A DNA stretch of 64,000 nt, taken from Rostratula benghalensis (Eukaryota; Chordata; Aves; Charadriiformes; Rostratulidae). Where the stretch lies: NCBI GenBank assembly GCA_013399305.1, contig VXAI01000117.1:842356-906355 (forward strand). Reading direction: 5' to 3'. Position 1 is the first letter of the stretch. Each line of letters begins with the position of its first letter. Of this stretch, positions 42,576 through 53,590 are shown in pieces. The notes beneath the pieces were generated by a model. It was given only the letters and a program-made list of their open reading frames with translations, made no database searches and was not told where the DNA came from. The translations under genes were made by a program, and so were the position numbers.

Positions 42576-44193
42576 CTGGGGAGCAGGGAACAGAAAGGGG
42601 AGGGGGAAAAAAGAAACAGAAGCAAGAGCATTCCTGTTTACTGACTGGTGACTGCACCGAGGAAGGGCTCAGCAAACAAAATCATACGCTGACATGTAAA
42701 AACTCTGCCCTAAGAAGCTAAGCATAAAGCCTCTCAACCATGCACACTGACCACATTGTGATCAATACATACTGAACACATCACATAGCAATAACCACCA
42801 TGAAAACGCCAGTTCAAAAAGACAGATCAGACCACAGCTTTTTCCTTGCCATCTAAAAAACAAAGTCTCACTCTTTGTAGTGAGAGCCACTGTGATTAAA
42901 GTATTGTGAACACAGATCATTTTGCAATCTGAATGTCATAACTACTCAGACAACAGCATCTGATTTATATTTCATGACTTCTGGCCACCACATTAGTGTT
43001 CAAAAACCAAAGTCAGACGAGAGGAGGGGGAACCATCACTTAAAACTGATAATGGACACAAAAATTGGATGCAACTGATGGTCCAATTCACCATCAGTTC
43101 AAACCAGGCCAATAGTAACAAGAGTCATCTCTACAGAATAGCCACTGTATCGTTTTAACAGGCTGCCATGGTCCTACAGGAGAATGTGCCATGTCTATGA
43201 CGTTAAAAAAACCCACGCCCGGTACCACAGATGACGTATTATTTCAGAGCAATCAACCAGTGGCTCTGAAGCTCCTGCATCTCTAAGCTACTTAAGTGGG
43301 CACACACCACACGAGTGGCTGCAGAGCTGTGGAAATTGCCAGGCTGCCAAATAACCCATAACCCCGGCCTGGGGAGAAACCATCTGTCCTCTCGGGTCTC
43401 AAGCTGCGTATGCATCCTGAACCACTGCATGGGGATGGGGACACCGAGGAGTCATGGTCACCTCCCATTTGTCAACAACTCTGCAAGCTTTGCCTGGCCT
43501 CAGCTCTGCCCATCCTGGCACTCCTGCCCACACACCAGCTCTCATCAATGGTTTGTAGGGCCAGAAAGACCAGATACCCCCGCAGGTGTCACACCACCAG
43601 CAAGAGCGAATGGCCTGCCTGCTGACCTGAGCCTCTCGCATCCCCTCTGCCAGCAGCAGGCCTGAGCTCTGCAGTACCGACAGCAGTGCCGGAGCTTGGA
43701 TAGCCACTCTGGCAAGGAAACACCAAACTCACGCAGATTAACCCGAAGGTCTGAGCGCACAAATGAAGCCCCCGACTTTCACCTCGCTTCTGCGCAGCTT
43801 TTACATGGTGTGCTCCCCAACCCTTGTCAACCGCCTGCCTCCAGGGACAGCTTTGCAGCGACGGTGCCGAGGGGTCCGGCAACTTGGCAGGGTAGGGGAT
43901 ATCCCCCCAGCCTCTTCTTTCCCCGTCCCAAACGGTTGCTGAGGTCAGCGATGCCCCTGACCCACCACCCCAGCTTCGGGACCGAGAGGTGGCCAAGCCC
44001 CGGGGCCTGCGGGAGGCGCTGAACGCCTCAGAAAGCCCCCTCCCCTCCTTGCCCCTCGACTGCAGCTGAGGGCCGCCGCCGCCGCCGCTGCAAGGCCCGA
44101 GGCTGCCCGTCCCTCACCCCTCCCGGACACGGTGCCGCCCGCCTCCCCTGGCCCCCAAGTGCCCCGGGCCCCAGCGGCCGCGACTGCGCTCAC
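42576..44193 (-). other. PRDM4: PRDM4 intron 1 (5' UTR intron), inferred
   Basis: Spans from the inferred exon 1 donor (CAG|GTGAGC) to the acceptor at 42577-42576. The part from about 43300 is moderately GC-rich, with several open but non-homologous frames. No other feature is recognised. Confidence 0.6.
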
Positions 44194-44930
44194 CTGGGGT
44201 GCACGGGGCCCGGCGCCGGGGCTGGGCCTTTCCCGGCGGCGGAGAGGCCGCAGCCGCATCAGGACCCCCAGGCCCGGCCCAACGCCGCCCCTCGGGCAGG
44301 CGCCTGACCCCGGCCCCAGCTACGGCCCGGCCGCAACCACCACCACCGCCGCCGCCCCCGCCGCCTCATGGGCGGGGCTCCGAGCGGCGCGGGCCCGGCC
44401 GCGGGCGGGGGAGCGCGGAGGAGGCGGAGGCGGGAGAGGGAGGCGGTGATGGCGGCGGCGGGAGGGGGACGGGGAACGGGGGCTGTTTCCGCCGCCGCAC
44501 GCTGCATCCAGGAAGCGGCGCCAGTCGCCCCCGTGGCTCGGTTGTTTTCCGCCTGCTGGGTCCGTGACAGGGCCCAGCTCCTGGCCCGGCTGCCGCCGGC
44601 GCGGAGGAGGCCGCCCGAGGGGTGCCTGTGGGACCCTGCCGGTGCCGGGTCAGGCCGGACCGTCCCCGACCTCCTGGCGGCCGCCTGCCTGCCGCGGCGG
44701 CTTCCCGGCCCCCGCGGCCCTCGCCAGCTCCCCATCTGCCGCCGCGGGGCTCGGCACCAGCCACCGTGCCTGCGGTAAACCTCGGCGGCGCTTTAGGCGC
44801 TTTCGCCGCCACCTCCCCGCCGTGTTTCCAGATTATTTTCAGCGCTGTGGGCACCGCCGGGGCGGGAGGAGCGGGCCTGGCAGCCGCCGCGGTACATGGC
44901 GGTTCTGCCTTCTTGGAGAAGGGTCTTGTT
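43880..44930 (-). promoter_or_regulatory. PRDM4: CpG-island promoter and 5' exon of PRDM4
   Basis: A dense GC/CpG block of about 1 kb. A donor at 44193-44192, in the context CACCCCAG|GTGAGC on the minus strand, fits the last bases of human PRDM4 exon 1. GC boxes lie at 44370-44378 (GGGCGGGGC) and 44403-44410, and an ETS-like AGGAAGC lies near 44510. No TATA box is seen. The transcription start is not visible but probably lies between 44260 and 44500. The rest of the island on the other side could support divergent transcription. Confidence 0.75.
44194..44450 (-). other. PRDM4: PRDM4 5' untranslated exon 1 (5' limit approximate)
   Basis: The exon ends at 44194 with GTGCACCCCAG. Where human has an ATG start followed by two His codons, this sequence has GTG CAC CCC, so the exon appears non-coding. 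An out-of-frame ATG at 44259-44257 starts a short uORF. The upper limit is a guess. Confidence 0.55.
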
Positions 44931-45109
44931 GGGTGTTCTCCGGCCCTAAGGTGTCATCCCTGGCTGACTGAAAGCAAGCCCTTGCTGTTCGGCCCGTGGT
45001 TTCTACCTGTCTCAAATGGCGTGATGGTCCACCAGCACCAGCACCCTGTACTTTCCCGGCTACCTCTGGACATCAGCTGCTCTTCAGTTTTCTGTGATTC
45101 ATGGCTCAT

Positions 45110-45590
45110 ACAGAATCATAGAATCGTTTTGGTTGGAAGAGACATTTACAATCAAGTCCAACCAGTAACCAACCACTGCCAAGTTACCACTAAACCATGC
45201 CTGTAAGCGCCACATCTACACCTCTGGGGATGGCGATTCAACCACCTCCCCGGGCAGCCTTCCCAATGCTTAACAACCCTTTCAGTGAAGAAAGTTTTCC
45301 TAATATCCAACCTAAGCATTCCCTGGTGCTACTTGAGGCCATTTCCTCTTGTCCTACAGTCTATGACTTGGAAGACAAAACTAACTCCCCCATCTCTACA
45401 ACCTCCCTTCAGGTAGTTGTAGAGAGCAGTAAGGTGCTGCTCCCTTCAGCCTACTTTTCTACAGACTAAAACAATCCCAGTTCCTTCAGCTGTTCCTCAT
45501 ATAGGGCTTGCTCTCTAGATGCTTCACCAGCTTCATTGTCCTGCTCTGAAGATGGTCCAGCACCTCAATGTCCTCAATGTCCAATGTATA
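45110..45590 (-). mobile_element. CR1 LINE 3' fragment
   Basis: Plus-strand text runs from acagaatcatagaatcgttt tggttggaag to ggtccagcacctcaatgtcc, the reverse complement of a CR1 3' end plus the end of its ORF. It sits directly beside the PRDM4 CpG island. ORF remnants are frameshifted. Confidence 0.92.
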
Positions 45591-47274
45591 ACTCCGGCTA
45601 GGGCTATGTTGCAAAGGAACCTCTTGATGTAGGCAAGTAGGTTTGGTGCTCACTTTCGCCTGTGACACGCAGATACTCATCACATATGCTGCTCAAATCA
45701 ATCTACAAGTTCCTTAAGTGCCGGGGTGAACATCTGTTTCCTGAAACACCGTAATGTGTTTCTGTAATTTGATTGTGCCTGACACTTAAACGATGCCTCA
45801 TTAAATGAGACATCCCTTGACAAGATGTCTGCACAGGAGGAAACTTAAGGTATTTTTCTGCCTGCTACCTTCTGATCTAAAACGCCTAAACGTAGGATCT
45901 GGAAGTTCAGTACAAACCCATTGGTTCTAGGGATGGAAAGAGGCTCTCCTCATTTGGCTTTAGCTGTCAGAAAGTTAGACACCTTGTATATGCTAGTTCT
46001 TCAAGCTCTTTCTCTAGCTGAAGGAGAGAAACAGGCTGCCGCAGGGAGCCCTTCATCCCACCCTGTGGCGGGTGTCCGAGATGTATGAGAAGAATCCCCT
46101 TTGGAGCTGCCTGTCTGTGTCTATGGCCTGTAAATGGGACCTGGGTAATTAGTTTAGTCTAAATGTATAACTTCTAGAGGACTACATTTAGGCAAAGTAA
46201 AGCCAGGTCTCTTGTTAGTGACCGAAGGAAGGACATCATCTAGTTTACTACACATCCCACAACCTCTCCTGTTCTCCACTAAGATGGATAATCCTTACTG
46301 TAACCATGAGTGAATGTATCTGAATGGGCCCGCAAATGTTAATTCATCAAGTCAAGAACGAACAAACTCATCAAGTCCTCAGGTTTTTTAGGGAGTGCTA
46401 AGCTTCTGATGGGACATTTATCTCCGCTTCATTTTTATGTGTGTACTACCACATAGTCACATGGTTGGTGCTAATACTTCACATCTTTCTTAGAAACGCC
46501 AGCGAACAATTACACACCCAAAAGTCTCTCTCTTCACATGGCATTCCCTAATACATCAGAGACGACTGGAGACCTTCCATTTTCAGTTCTCAACCTTACA
46601 ACTTCACATTTATACTCAGCACATCTCAGTTCTCTCCTGACAATGCTAGGTTATCCCAAGCCCTCAGCTTGTCTTAATGCCAATTATGATAGTGTAAATC
46701 TACCACAGAACTGCCCTGGTGCTGAAATCCTCACACTATTTTAACTATCTGAACTGAAAGTAATACTTTGAGCCTATGAGCCAGATTGGATGTAGTCATA
46801 GGCAGATAAGAGTGTTTTTTCCTACTGTCAAACATGAGTCCTCTGAGATTCCAGCCTTTTTAGTAGTCACTTTACTCCCTTGAATGAGTGATATCTTAAC
46901 TACCAGTTTAAAGCACAAGTATCAAAGGAAGCCAGTGATAATATGAAGTGTCAGTGAATGAGAAATTAATCTGTGTCTACAGAGATGTACTCTGCACACC
47001 CAAGCTATTGTGATAACAAACATTTGAGAACTGTTTCCTCTGCAAGGGAAGATTTTTTTTATATACCAAACACTTTTATTGTATGTGAAGTGTTTTGATA
47101 AGACAACTGCACTATGTCCCCTGAAAGCTTAGTTTATTGACATTTATAGCAGTACTTACTGTGTGAGGAGCAAATTGAAGAGCTATTTTTCAAGTTGTCT
47201 TTGGATCCTGGAGATGTACTGGAAGATCAGAGAGGCTTGTGAAACCATGGGGGAAAGAGATGAAGTAAGCATAG

Positions 47275-47474
47275 CATCATAGAACCATAGAATTGTCTAG
47301 GTTGGAAGGGACCTTCAAGATCATCTAGTCCAACCATCAACCTAACTCTGATAAAAGAACCATCACTAAACCATGTCACTAAGCACTATGTCAACCCGTC
47401 TTTTAAATACCTCCAGGGATGGTGCCTCAACCACTTCCCTGGACAGCTCATTCCAGTGCTTAATGACCCTTGGC
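47275..47474 (-). mobile_element. Short CR1 LINE 3' fragment
   Basis: Contains the canonical tagaattgtctaggttggaa gggacctt and atctagtccaac segments, reverse oriented and about 200 bp long. It is of the same subfamily as the copy at 57914, sharing cctccagggatggtgcctca. Confidence 0.92.
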
Positions 47475-50400
47475 TTGTCATCACCTGTATTTTGGTGATA
47501 ATCACAGTGTGAAACCTGGGTGGGTTAGGTGCAGCTCTCACTTCTAGCTAGAGCTGGAGAGACATGGCCCACATTAAGGGATAAAACGAGAATAGAGAGG
47601 CAGAAAACCACTCAATCTTGTATTCCTGAATCTCAGTCTAAATTGCAGTTATTACTGTAATTCTGTGGTATGCAGTTGACATGAGAAACCGTTAATTTTA
47701 CAATTTTAGATCTGTTAATAAATTGCAGCAGCCTAAACAAAGTACAATATGTATAATAAATACTAGAATTTAGTATAATTACAGCACAATAAATTATAAT
47801 AAATGCACAATGTTACGAGGGTTTCTTTTTAAACTCCTGATGTATTTTCTTCTTCCTCCTCAGATAAAATAGTTGTGACATCATCTGTTGGGAAACAGGT
47901 AGACTTGCATGTGTTCAGATGACTCTTGTGTTTCTACTACAACATATCAACTGACAACTTTCATTTCAGATGTAGAGGGACACAGTATCGAGAAGAATCT
48001 GTTGCTTTGAGTATTTCATAGTAATTCAAAGCAATCACTGTAATGCTGGTAGTGTTATTCATTATTCTTGTGGGAGTGTGAACAAGTTGAGGGTTCGTCT
48101 GCACAAAGATTACATTCTTGTAGGTATTTGTGTTAGGAGATATGAAATTTCAACCACAACTAAGTTATATTTGGAAGGAAGATGCCTCAATGGTTTATTT
48201 TTCGGTATGTCAGAAATACTTTCTGTTAGTTTTGGTTGGGTAATTCAGTACATATAGTGTAGTAAAAGGAAGGAGAGAAAGGAACCTGTTTGAACGCCAC
48301 AGGCAATGGGGTATGTAAGGAATGTACCGGCATCCCCATTTAAACTTTGTGTTTAAAAAAACCCTGAAACAACAACAAAGCCAAACATACGATATAAATA
48401 AGAATAGCACAAATTCCAGAATCTGAGAGCCTGAATATCCTCTTGTCACAGTTTTGAAGCAGGACTTTTCTGTCATTGTAGAGCAGCAAACAACACCTGA
48501 TTTATACCACCTGGAAAGCAAACCAAGCCATCTGCTTCATATCAGCATAGAGGATATTGCATTCTGGAGTCAAAGCATCATCCGGGCAAAGGTGTGAAGA
48601 GGAGTTAATTGGAGAAAGAGTGTAAGAAATAAGATCAAAGGCTTTTCTTAGAAGAGGGAGATTATCCATGTAGTCTTAAATTTAATCTCAAATTTAAAAT
48701 TAGCCTTATGCTTTGGTGGGCTAGTCCTGTTACTTTCGCTGAGCATGTGCAGACAGGTTGTGAAGGGCCTGTTTTTTGTGGGGGTCACAAGAAATGTGTG
48801 AAGGATGTGTGTACAGGAACAATACATTGCTTTAATCCTGCTCATGCTCTCAACAAGAACCTTCAGCGAGACTTAAGGTGCATTGGCCTTGGGCTGGCTC
48901 CCTGCCCAGGGGCAAATCCCTTTCCCAGTGAGTGATGTTAGATTGTCAACAAGATACAATGTTCAACAAAAGCCTGTGGCATATTTTCATATTTCTCTTG
49001 CCCAGAAACAGAATCAGACTCCAGAGTCCATTTGATATGAGATCAGCTTCAGTCATTCAGATTAAAAAATAACATTTACCTGTTATTCTTCTTCATGTAT
49101 TTCCTGAAAGGATTAACAATGTGGGGTTTTCTGTAGGAAGAGGAGGTGTCTGTTTAGCACAGGTGCACTTCGGACACTCTGGGATGTGCCAGAGACCTGC
49201 ATTTACAGTAAACACAGAAAAGAGGTCTGGTGGCAGGGAATAGTGCATTTGCAGGACAGGACTGAAATGTAACCCTGCCTTTTGAACATGGCTAGACTTC
49301 TGACAAGGTCACGGGGAGCTGTGAAATGATCTGGCACCTGAGGCTCCCGAGAGGCATGCTTCCATTTTCTTACAGGAATACAGCCAGAGAACGGCTTTTT
49401 GAATCTAACGATGACACAAATCAAATGTCCTTTTCCTACTTAGGTATTCGCTTAGAGGCCAACATCGTCTTTGGTTTAAGAAAACTTGGCCTCCTTTAGT
49501 GCTACAGTGAATGAGCTACTTTCCTTTAAACATTCATTTCTGAAAATGTTTCTTCTAGACAACAGAGTTTATAACTGCAAGTGATATTGAAAAGTCCATA
49601 CTATTCAACAGTTCCCAAAGATTTTTTTAAAAGGCAGAAAGGCTGTCTTGATTATTTGATCTGAAATGAGTTGTACATACCATGGGGTGTTCCCCAGTAA
49701 TTCTTGCTTTACACACATACCTTCCCTCTGAGCTATGGCACCTATTTTAGAAAGACATTGTGACTGGAAAAGGTCTCAAGCCCTTGTGAAGTGTATTAGC
49801 TAACTCTTAGGTAATGCTACAAAGCCTTCAGCTTCAAACACCAGCTATTTCCAGGTAATGGTAGTGATGGAGGCGAAAATAGATGGATGGTTGCTCTGGC
49901 TTTTGAGCCATTTTGGTAGAGATCCTGTCCCTGGCATAAATCAGAACTCAGGATTGTTCTTGCTTGTGTCTATCTGGATCGGTTTGCCTGTATGTTCATC
50001 ATACTTTGAAGATTACCATTGTTTTTCAAAGCTGCAGAATAAGCCAGCAAAGATACAAAGGCTGACTTAAAAATGCACGCTGACATCATTGCTGCTGGTT
50101 TCTGACTCAGCAGAGCCATAGATGTGTTTCTCAGAGTGGAGGATGTTGTTTCAGTTACTCACACTTCTGAGGCAGTTTCCCATGAAAGACTGAACAGGGC
50201 GGAAACTTTCACTTTGAGCAAAAGAACAGTTTTAAGAGAGCCTACACGCCTGTACCTTTTCACGCCCTTCCCACAGCTCTCCCAGACCAAACCTTCCACT
50301 CCCCAAACTGATGGTGGCAAAGAAAGGAAATTCTATTAACCTTGAGGACGTGTTTGCAGAAAAAAATTATAACTATGGAGCTCTTGAACAACAACGTGGG

Positions 50401-51396
50401 AAAAATAAAAGACCCTCCAATTGCCACAGAAGGTCTTAACATGACAGGACACCTTAGAGGAAAGGCATGAATTAAGGATATTATGCCCTTATACTGCCAA
50501 AAGTCCTTGTCTTTTGTCCACCTCTGCTCCTTGGTGAGCTGCAGCAAGCTGAAGGATGCAGCACAGACCTGGCACAGTCAAGAAGGATGTGCTCCCTAAT
50601 CAAAGCAGTGCATAGGATCCATCAGCTAAACCAGTATCTATGTAAACATCTAGCAATAGCTACACAGGGGACAATCAGGGCATCACTTTTTGATTTGTTT
50701 GGCTGAGGCAGGTGCTCATACTGATGACCAGAACATTCCTGCAATGACCAGAAGCACTCAAAGTGCTGATGATTTTTTGAAAATGCTCATGTTCAATATG
50801 TGAAACTCACACTTCTTGAAAAAGCCTCTTGTTGGGCAAAGAAAACAGCTTTCCTCTTACGCTTGCACGTATGCATTCTTGATCTGACATGACTTGCAAC
50901 CACAAGAGAGCAGTCTTTCCTTTGAAGATTTCTCAGCTTCCCCAGAAAGCTAGAGACATACCATATAAGTTTTGCAAACTGCTTGTGAGCTGTTTCAGTT
51001 AGACCAGAGCAGCCGAAACAACAAAGCTTGCAGTTGTCTTTTGGATTTCATGGTGAAAAGCCTTTGGGTAGTTTTCAGATGACAGAAGTTCCTTGGTTCC
51101 TGAAAGGGAGGAGTTCTGCCAAAACTTTGAAGATCCCTGTAAACTTTGCAAATTACCCATCTTTTGGAGACAATTATATCAAACGATATCGTGGATTACA
51201 ATACATGTTTAGAGCCTGGAAGATTATTTATGTTTGGCATTAACTCTTATGGTCATAATTTCAAGCCGGGAGAAAAGGAATACACAGGAACCCTCTTATT
51301 ATCTTTTGAAATATGAAGATCAGAGGAAAAGACGGGTTTAAAGTGTGGAGTGATGGTCCTCAAAACCTGTCTGTAAATTAGCTAGCATCTTAAGTC

Positions 51397-51403
51397 TATA
51401 AAA
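51397..51403 (+). promoter_or_regulatory. ASCL4: TATA box candidate for ASCL4
   Basis: A perfect TATAAAA in the context agtctataaaaacaac. It would place the start site near 51427 and give a 5' leader of about 200 nt. A second weaker TATATA lies at about 51525-51530. A three-codon uORF (ATG AGT CGT TAG, 51447-51458) would lie in the leader. Confidence 0.5.
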
Positions 51404-51605
51404 ACAACAAGGCTTAGAGTTGATTTCCAGGCACAGAGTGGACCTCATGAGTCGTTAGCAGTGCTTTGAGATCTGAGTTTTTGTACGCTGCAGGAGGAAA
51501 TTGCAGCCTGTGGGGCAGAGTACCTATATACAAATGTTTCCCCCTTGCTGGGACTGATAGAAGATTTGGAAGCCAAACTCAGGAACTGACATCTCACCGT
51601 TGAGA

Positions 51606-51624
51606 AAAAAAAAAAAAAAAAAAA
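51606..51624 (+). repeat. ASCL4: Poly(A) tract in the ASCL4 leader
   Basis: Nineteen consecutive A residues end five bases before the ATG of ASCL4. The tract lies in the inferred 5' UTR. Confidence 0.85.
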
Positions 51625-51629
51625 GCAGC

Positions 51630-52196
51630 ATGGACAGCATTAAAGATGATGATGGACTATTCAACAGGATTGCATTTCCAGGAGCTATGTCCTTGGCTAA
51701 CAGCCATTTGCATCCTCACGGGGTCCCCCTGAGAGAGCCCTTTGGAGTTCCCTTCCATCTGGACCCATCTTACTGGGAGCAAGCCTATGGTGGGCATGCA
51801 GGTCGCATCTCCTACGTTCCATTCCCTGGCTACGTGGGCGTCTATGACTATTCCTTTGAGCCTGCCTTCATCCGAAAGAGGAATGAGAGGGAAAGGCAGC
51901 GGGTGCGCTGCGTGAATGAAGGCTACACACGCCTGAGAGAGCACCTGCCCAAGGAATTTGCTGACAGGCGCCTCAGCAAAGTGGAGACCCTGAGAGCTGC
52001 AATAAACTACATCAAACACCTGCAGAGCTTGCTGGACTGCCATCCCTTAGGGTCTAACAGTAAGGAAACTCTCTCTGCCAAGGAGCTCCCAGAAGCTCCC
52101 AGTCCTGGTCCCCTGCAGGAGTGCAACAGTGATGGAGAGTCTAAAACCTCTTCAGCTTCTTCCCCCTACAGTGAATTTGAGGAGACAGGCAGCTAG
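51630..52196 (+). CDS. ASCL4: ASCL4, achaete-scute family bHLH transcription factor 4
   Basis: A single-exon gene for a 188-residue class II bHLH factor, expected to pair with E proteins and bind E-boxes in the nucleus; human ASCL4 is reported in skin. The bHLH domain is at about 82-135: basic part RKRNERERQRVRCVNEGYTR, then the helix-loop-helix with RLSKVETLRAAINYIKHLQS. The motif FEPAFIRKRNERER and the C-terminal ECNSDGESKTSSASSPYSEF match the ASCL4 signature (human ECNSDGESKASSAPSP), which ASCL3 lacks. Synteny beside PRDM4 also supports ASCL4. The N-terminus (1-75) is rich in Gly, Pro, His and Tyr, is longer than in human (about 173 total) and is weakly conserved. The start is the ATG at 51630, just after a poly(A) tract; a TTG ten codons upstream would only add lysines. 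The stop is TAG at 52194-52196. Confidence 0.96.
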   Translation: MDSIKDDDGLFNRIAFPGAMSLANSHLHPHGVPLREPFGVPFHLDPSYWEQAYGGHAGRISYVPFPGYVGVYDYSFEPAFIRKRNERERQRVRCVNEGYTRLREHLPKEFADRRLSKVETLRAAINYIKHLQSLLDCHPLGSNSKETLSAKELPEAPSPGPLQECNSDGESKTSSASSPYSEFEETGS

Positions 52197-53590
52197 GTAA
52201 ATGGTCTCTCTCGAAACAGAAAGCTTCAAGTTCGGCTCAAAACCAAATCTAAAACCCTGAGGATCTTTCTACAGATGAAAATGTATACCAGGAAAAGGAA
52301 AAGCATCTGGGAGGGAAAAAAAAGGTATTTTCAAACTGTCAAGGAACTTTAAGTGTTGTCTATACAAAACCTAAAGGTGCTTTGTAAGCAAGCAGGTATC
52401 TCTCAGGTTGTTTCAGCTGTGTTACTAAGCTTCCTGTGGATTGTTAAAACTGAATCAACATTTGCATTCTACTTTTTATTCAGCTTTTATTCTGTTAGTC
52501 TATTTTCTTTTGCCTTTCACTTATGAGACAGCAAAACCAGAAGAATCCATTTCAGGAAATCCTCCTCCCCTTTCTCCTGCTTCCTCCTGTAAGTTTTATT
52601 GTCTGTTTCGCCTGACTGCTAACCTGAGATGCACTGGGTTGCAAACACTTGGACTGGGAAGGGTAAGATTTAGATAGTGTCTTTCCCTAAAATTTTTAGA
52701 AAACTCACAGAAATGCTTCTATTCCTGAAAAGACAATTTAAAAAATATAAATAAGACTGCATTTGTGAATTAATTTCTTTTACAGCATCTTCTAAAATGA
52801 AAGAAGCAGCTCATACATTGGACACTAGCTATTTGGTGATTAGTCAAAGGATAATTTTCAGGAAAAGAAAATCTGACACTTTCTTTCTAATCAATGGTAG
52901 GAAAAGTTCTGTAAAACTGCACCTTCAAAAGGAAAGCTCCACTTATGATACTGAAAAAAATGTTGCCAGTCTTTTTTGTGCTTTTCTGAAAATTGAGTTT
53001 GTGGACAGAGTAGTCTTGATTGTGTCTTTTTAGAAGGTCAGAGATTATATGCTTAGAAATATATTCCTGTAGTGGTTAGATACTGGTGTGGACAAAAAGG
53101 GTGACATTAAGTATATCAGTTTACATCTGCATGAAAATGTAGGTATTTCTCCTTTTTTTTTTTTTTTAAGAGTATTGTATTACTTTATTTTAAAGAATAC
53201 GCCTTTTAAAATTAATATAAAAATCTATGGAATACCTTTAATTCTTTCATTTGGACCATGTCTACTTAAACTAAGAATTTGTCTCCAGATTGTTCTAAAA
53301 ATCTTCCTTTTTCCAAGGCCAGATTTAAATAACATTTATCTGTGTACTTAAATCCCATTCTGAATATGTGGTAAATGTCTTACCCACATTTTCCACAGAC
53401 CTTTAAATGTTTGCTGTTTTGGCCCCGTTGATGAAATAATTTTGTATCTTTTTGTCTTTCCTTCATGTCATGCTGGATGAACACCTGAAAAAATAACTCA
53501 TGTATAAATAAGAACAAACACTGACCAAATACCTCAAAATGTGTCCATAAATTTCATTTAAATAAAAAATGTAATTAGTCCTGGCTGTGG
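52197..53590 (+). other. ASCL4: Probable ASCL4 3' UTR
   Basis: A/T-rich sequence follows the stop codon with no other gene signal. The first canonical AATAAA on the plus strand that I noticed is at 53561-53566, which would give a 3' UTR of about 1.4 kb. The extent is inferred only. Confidence 0.4.

Larger units (their letters stand above)
44931..51390. other. Intergenic region PRDM4-ASCL4
   Basis: Holds two CR1 fragments (45110-45590, 47275-47474) and A/T-rich unique sequence. I see no coding exon or RNA gene. Regulatory elements of ASCL4 may lie here but cannot be recognised from one sequence. Confidence 0.5.

Noticed and set aside
43239..43996. Overlapping frames on both strands in PRDM4 intron 1
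   Set aside because: Moderate GC content keeps the frames open. There are no domains, no consistent codon pattern and no splice partners.
44259..45206. Several long open frames in the GC-rich block (up to 194 residues)
   Set aside because: CpG-island sequence has few stop codons. The frames overlap on both strands, are Ala/Arg/Pro/Gly-rich, and one runs into a CR1. No family is recognised.
51600..51629. TTG-initiated N-terminal extension of ASCL4 with six lysines
   Set aside because: It is the translated poly(A) tract and starts with a non-ATG codon. The ATG at 51630 is a better start.
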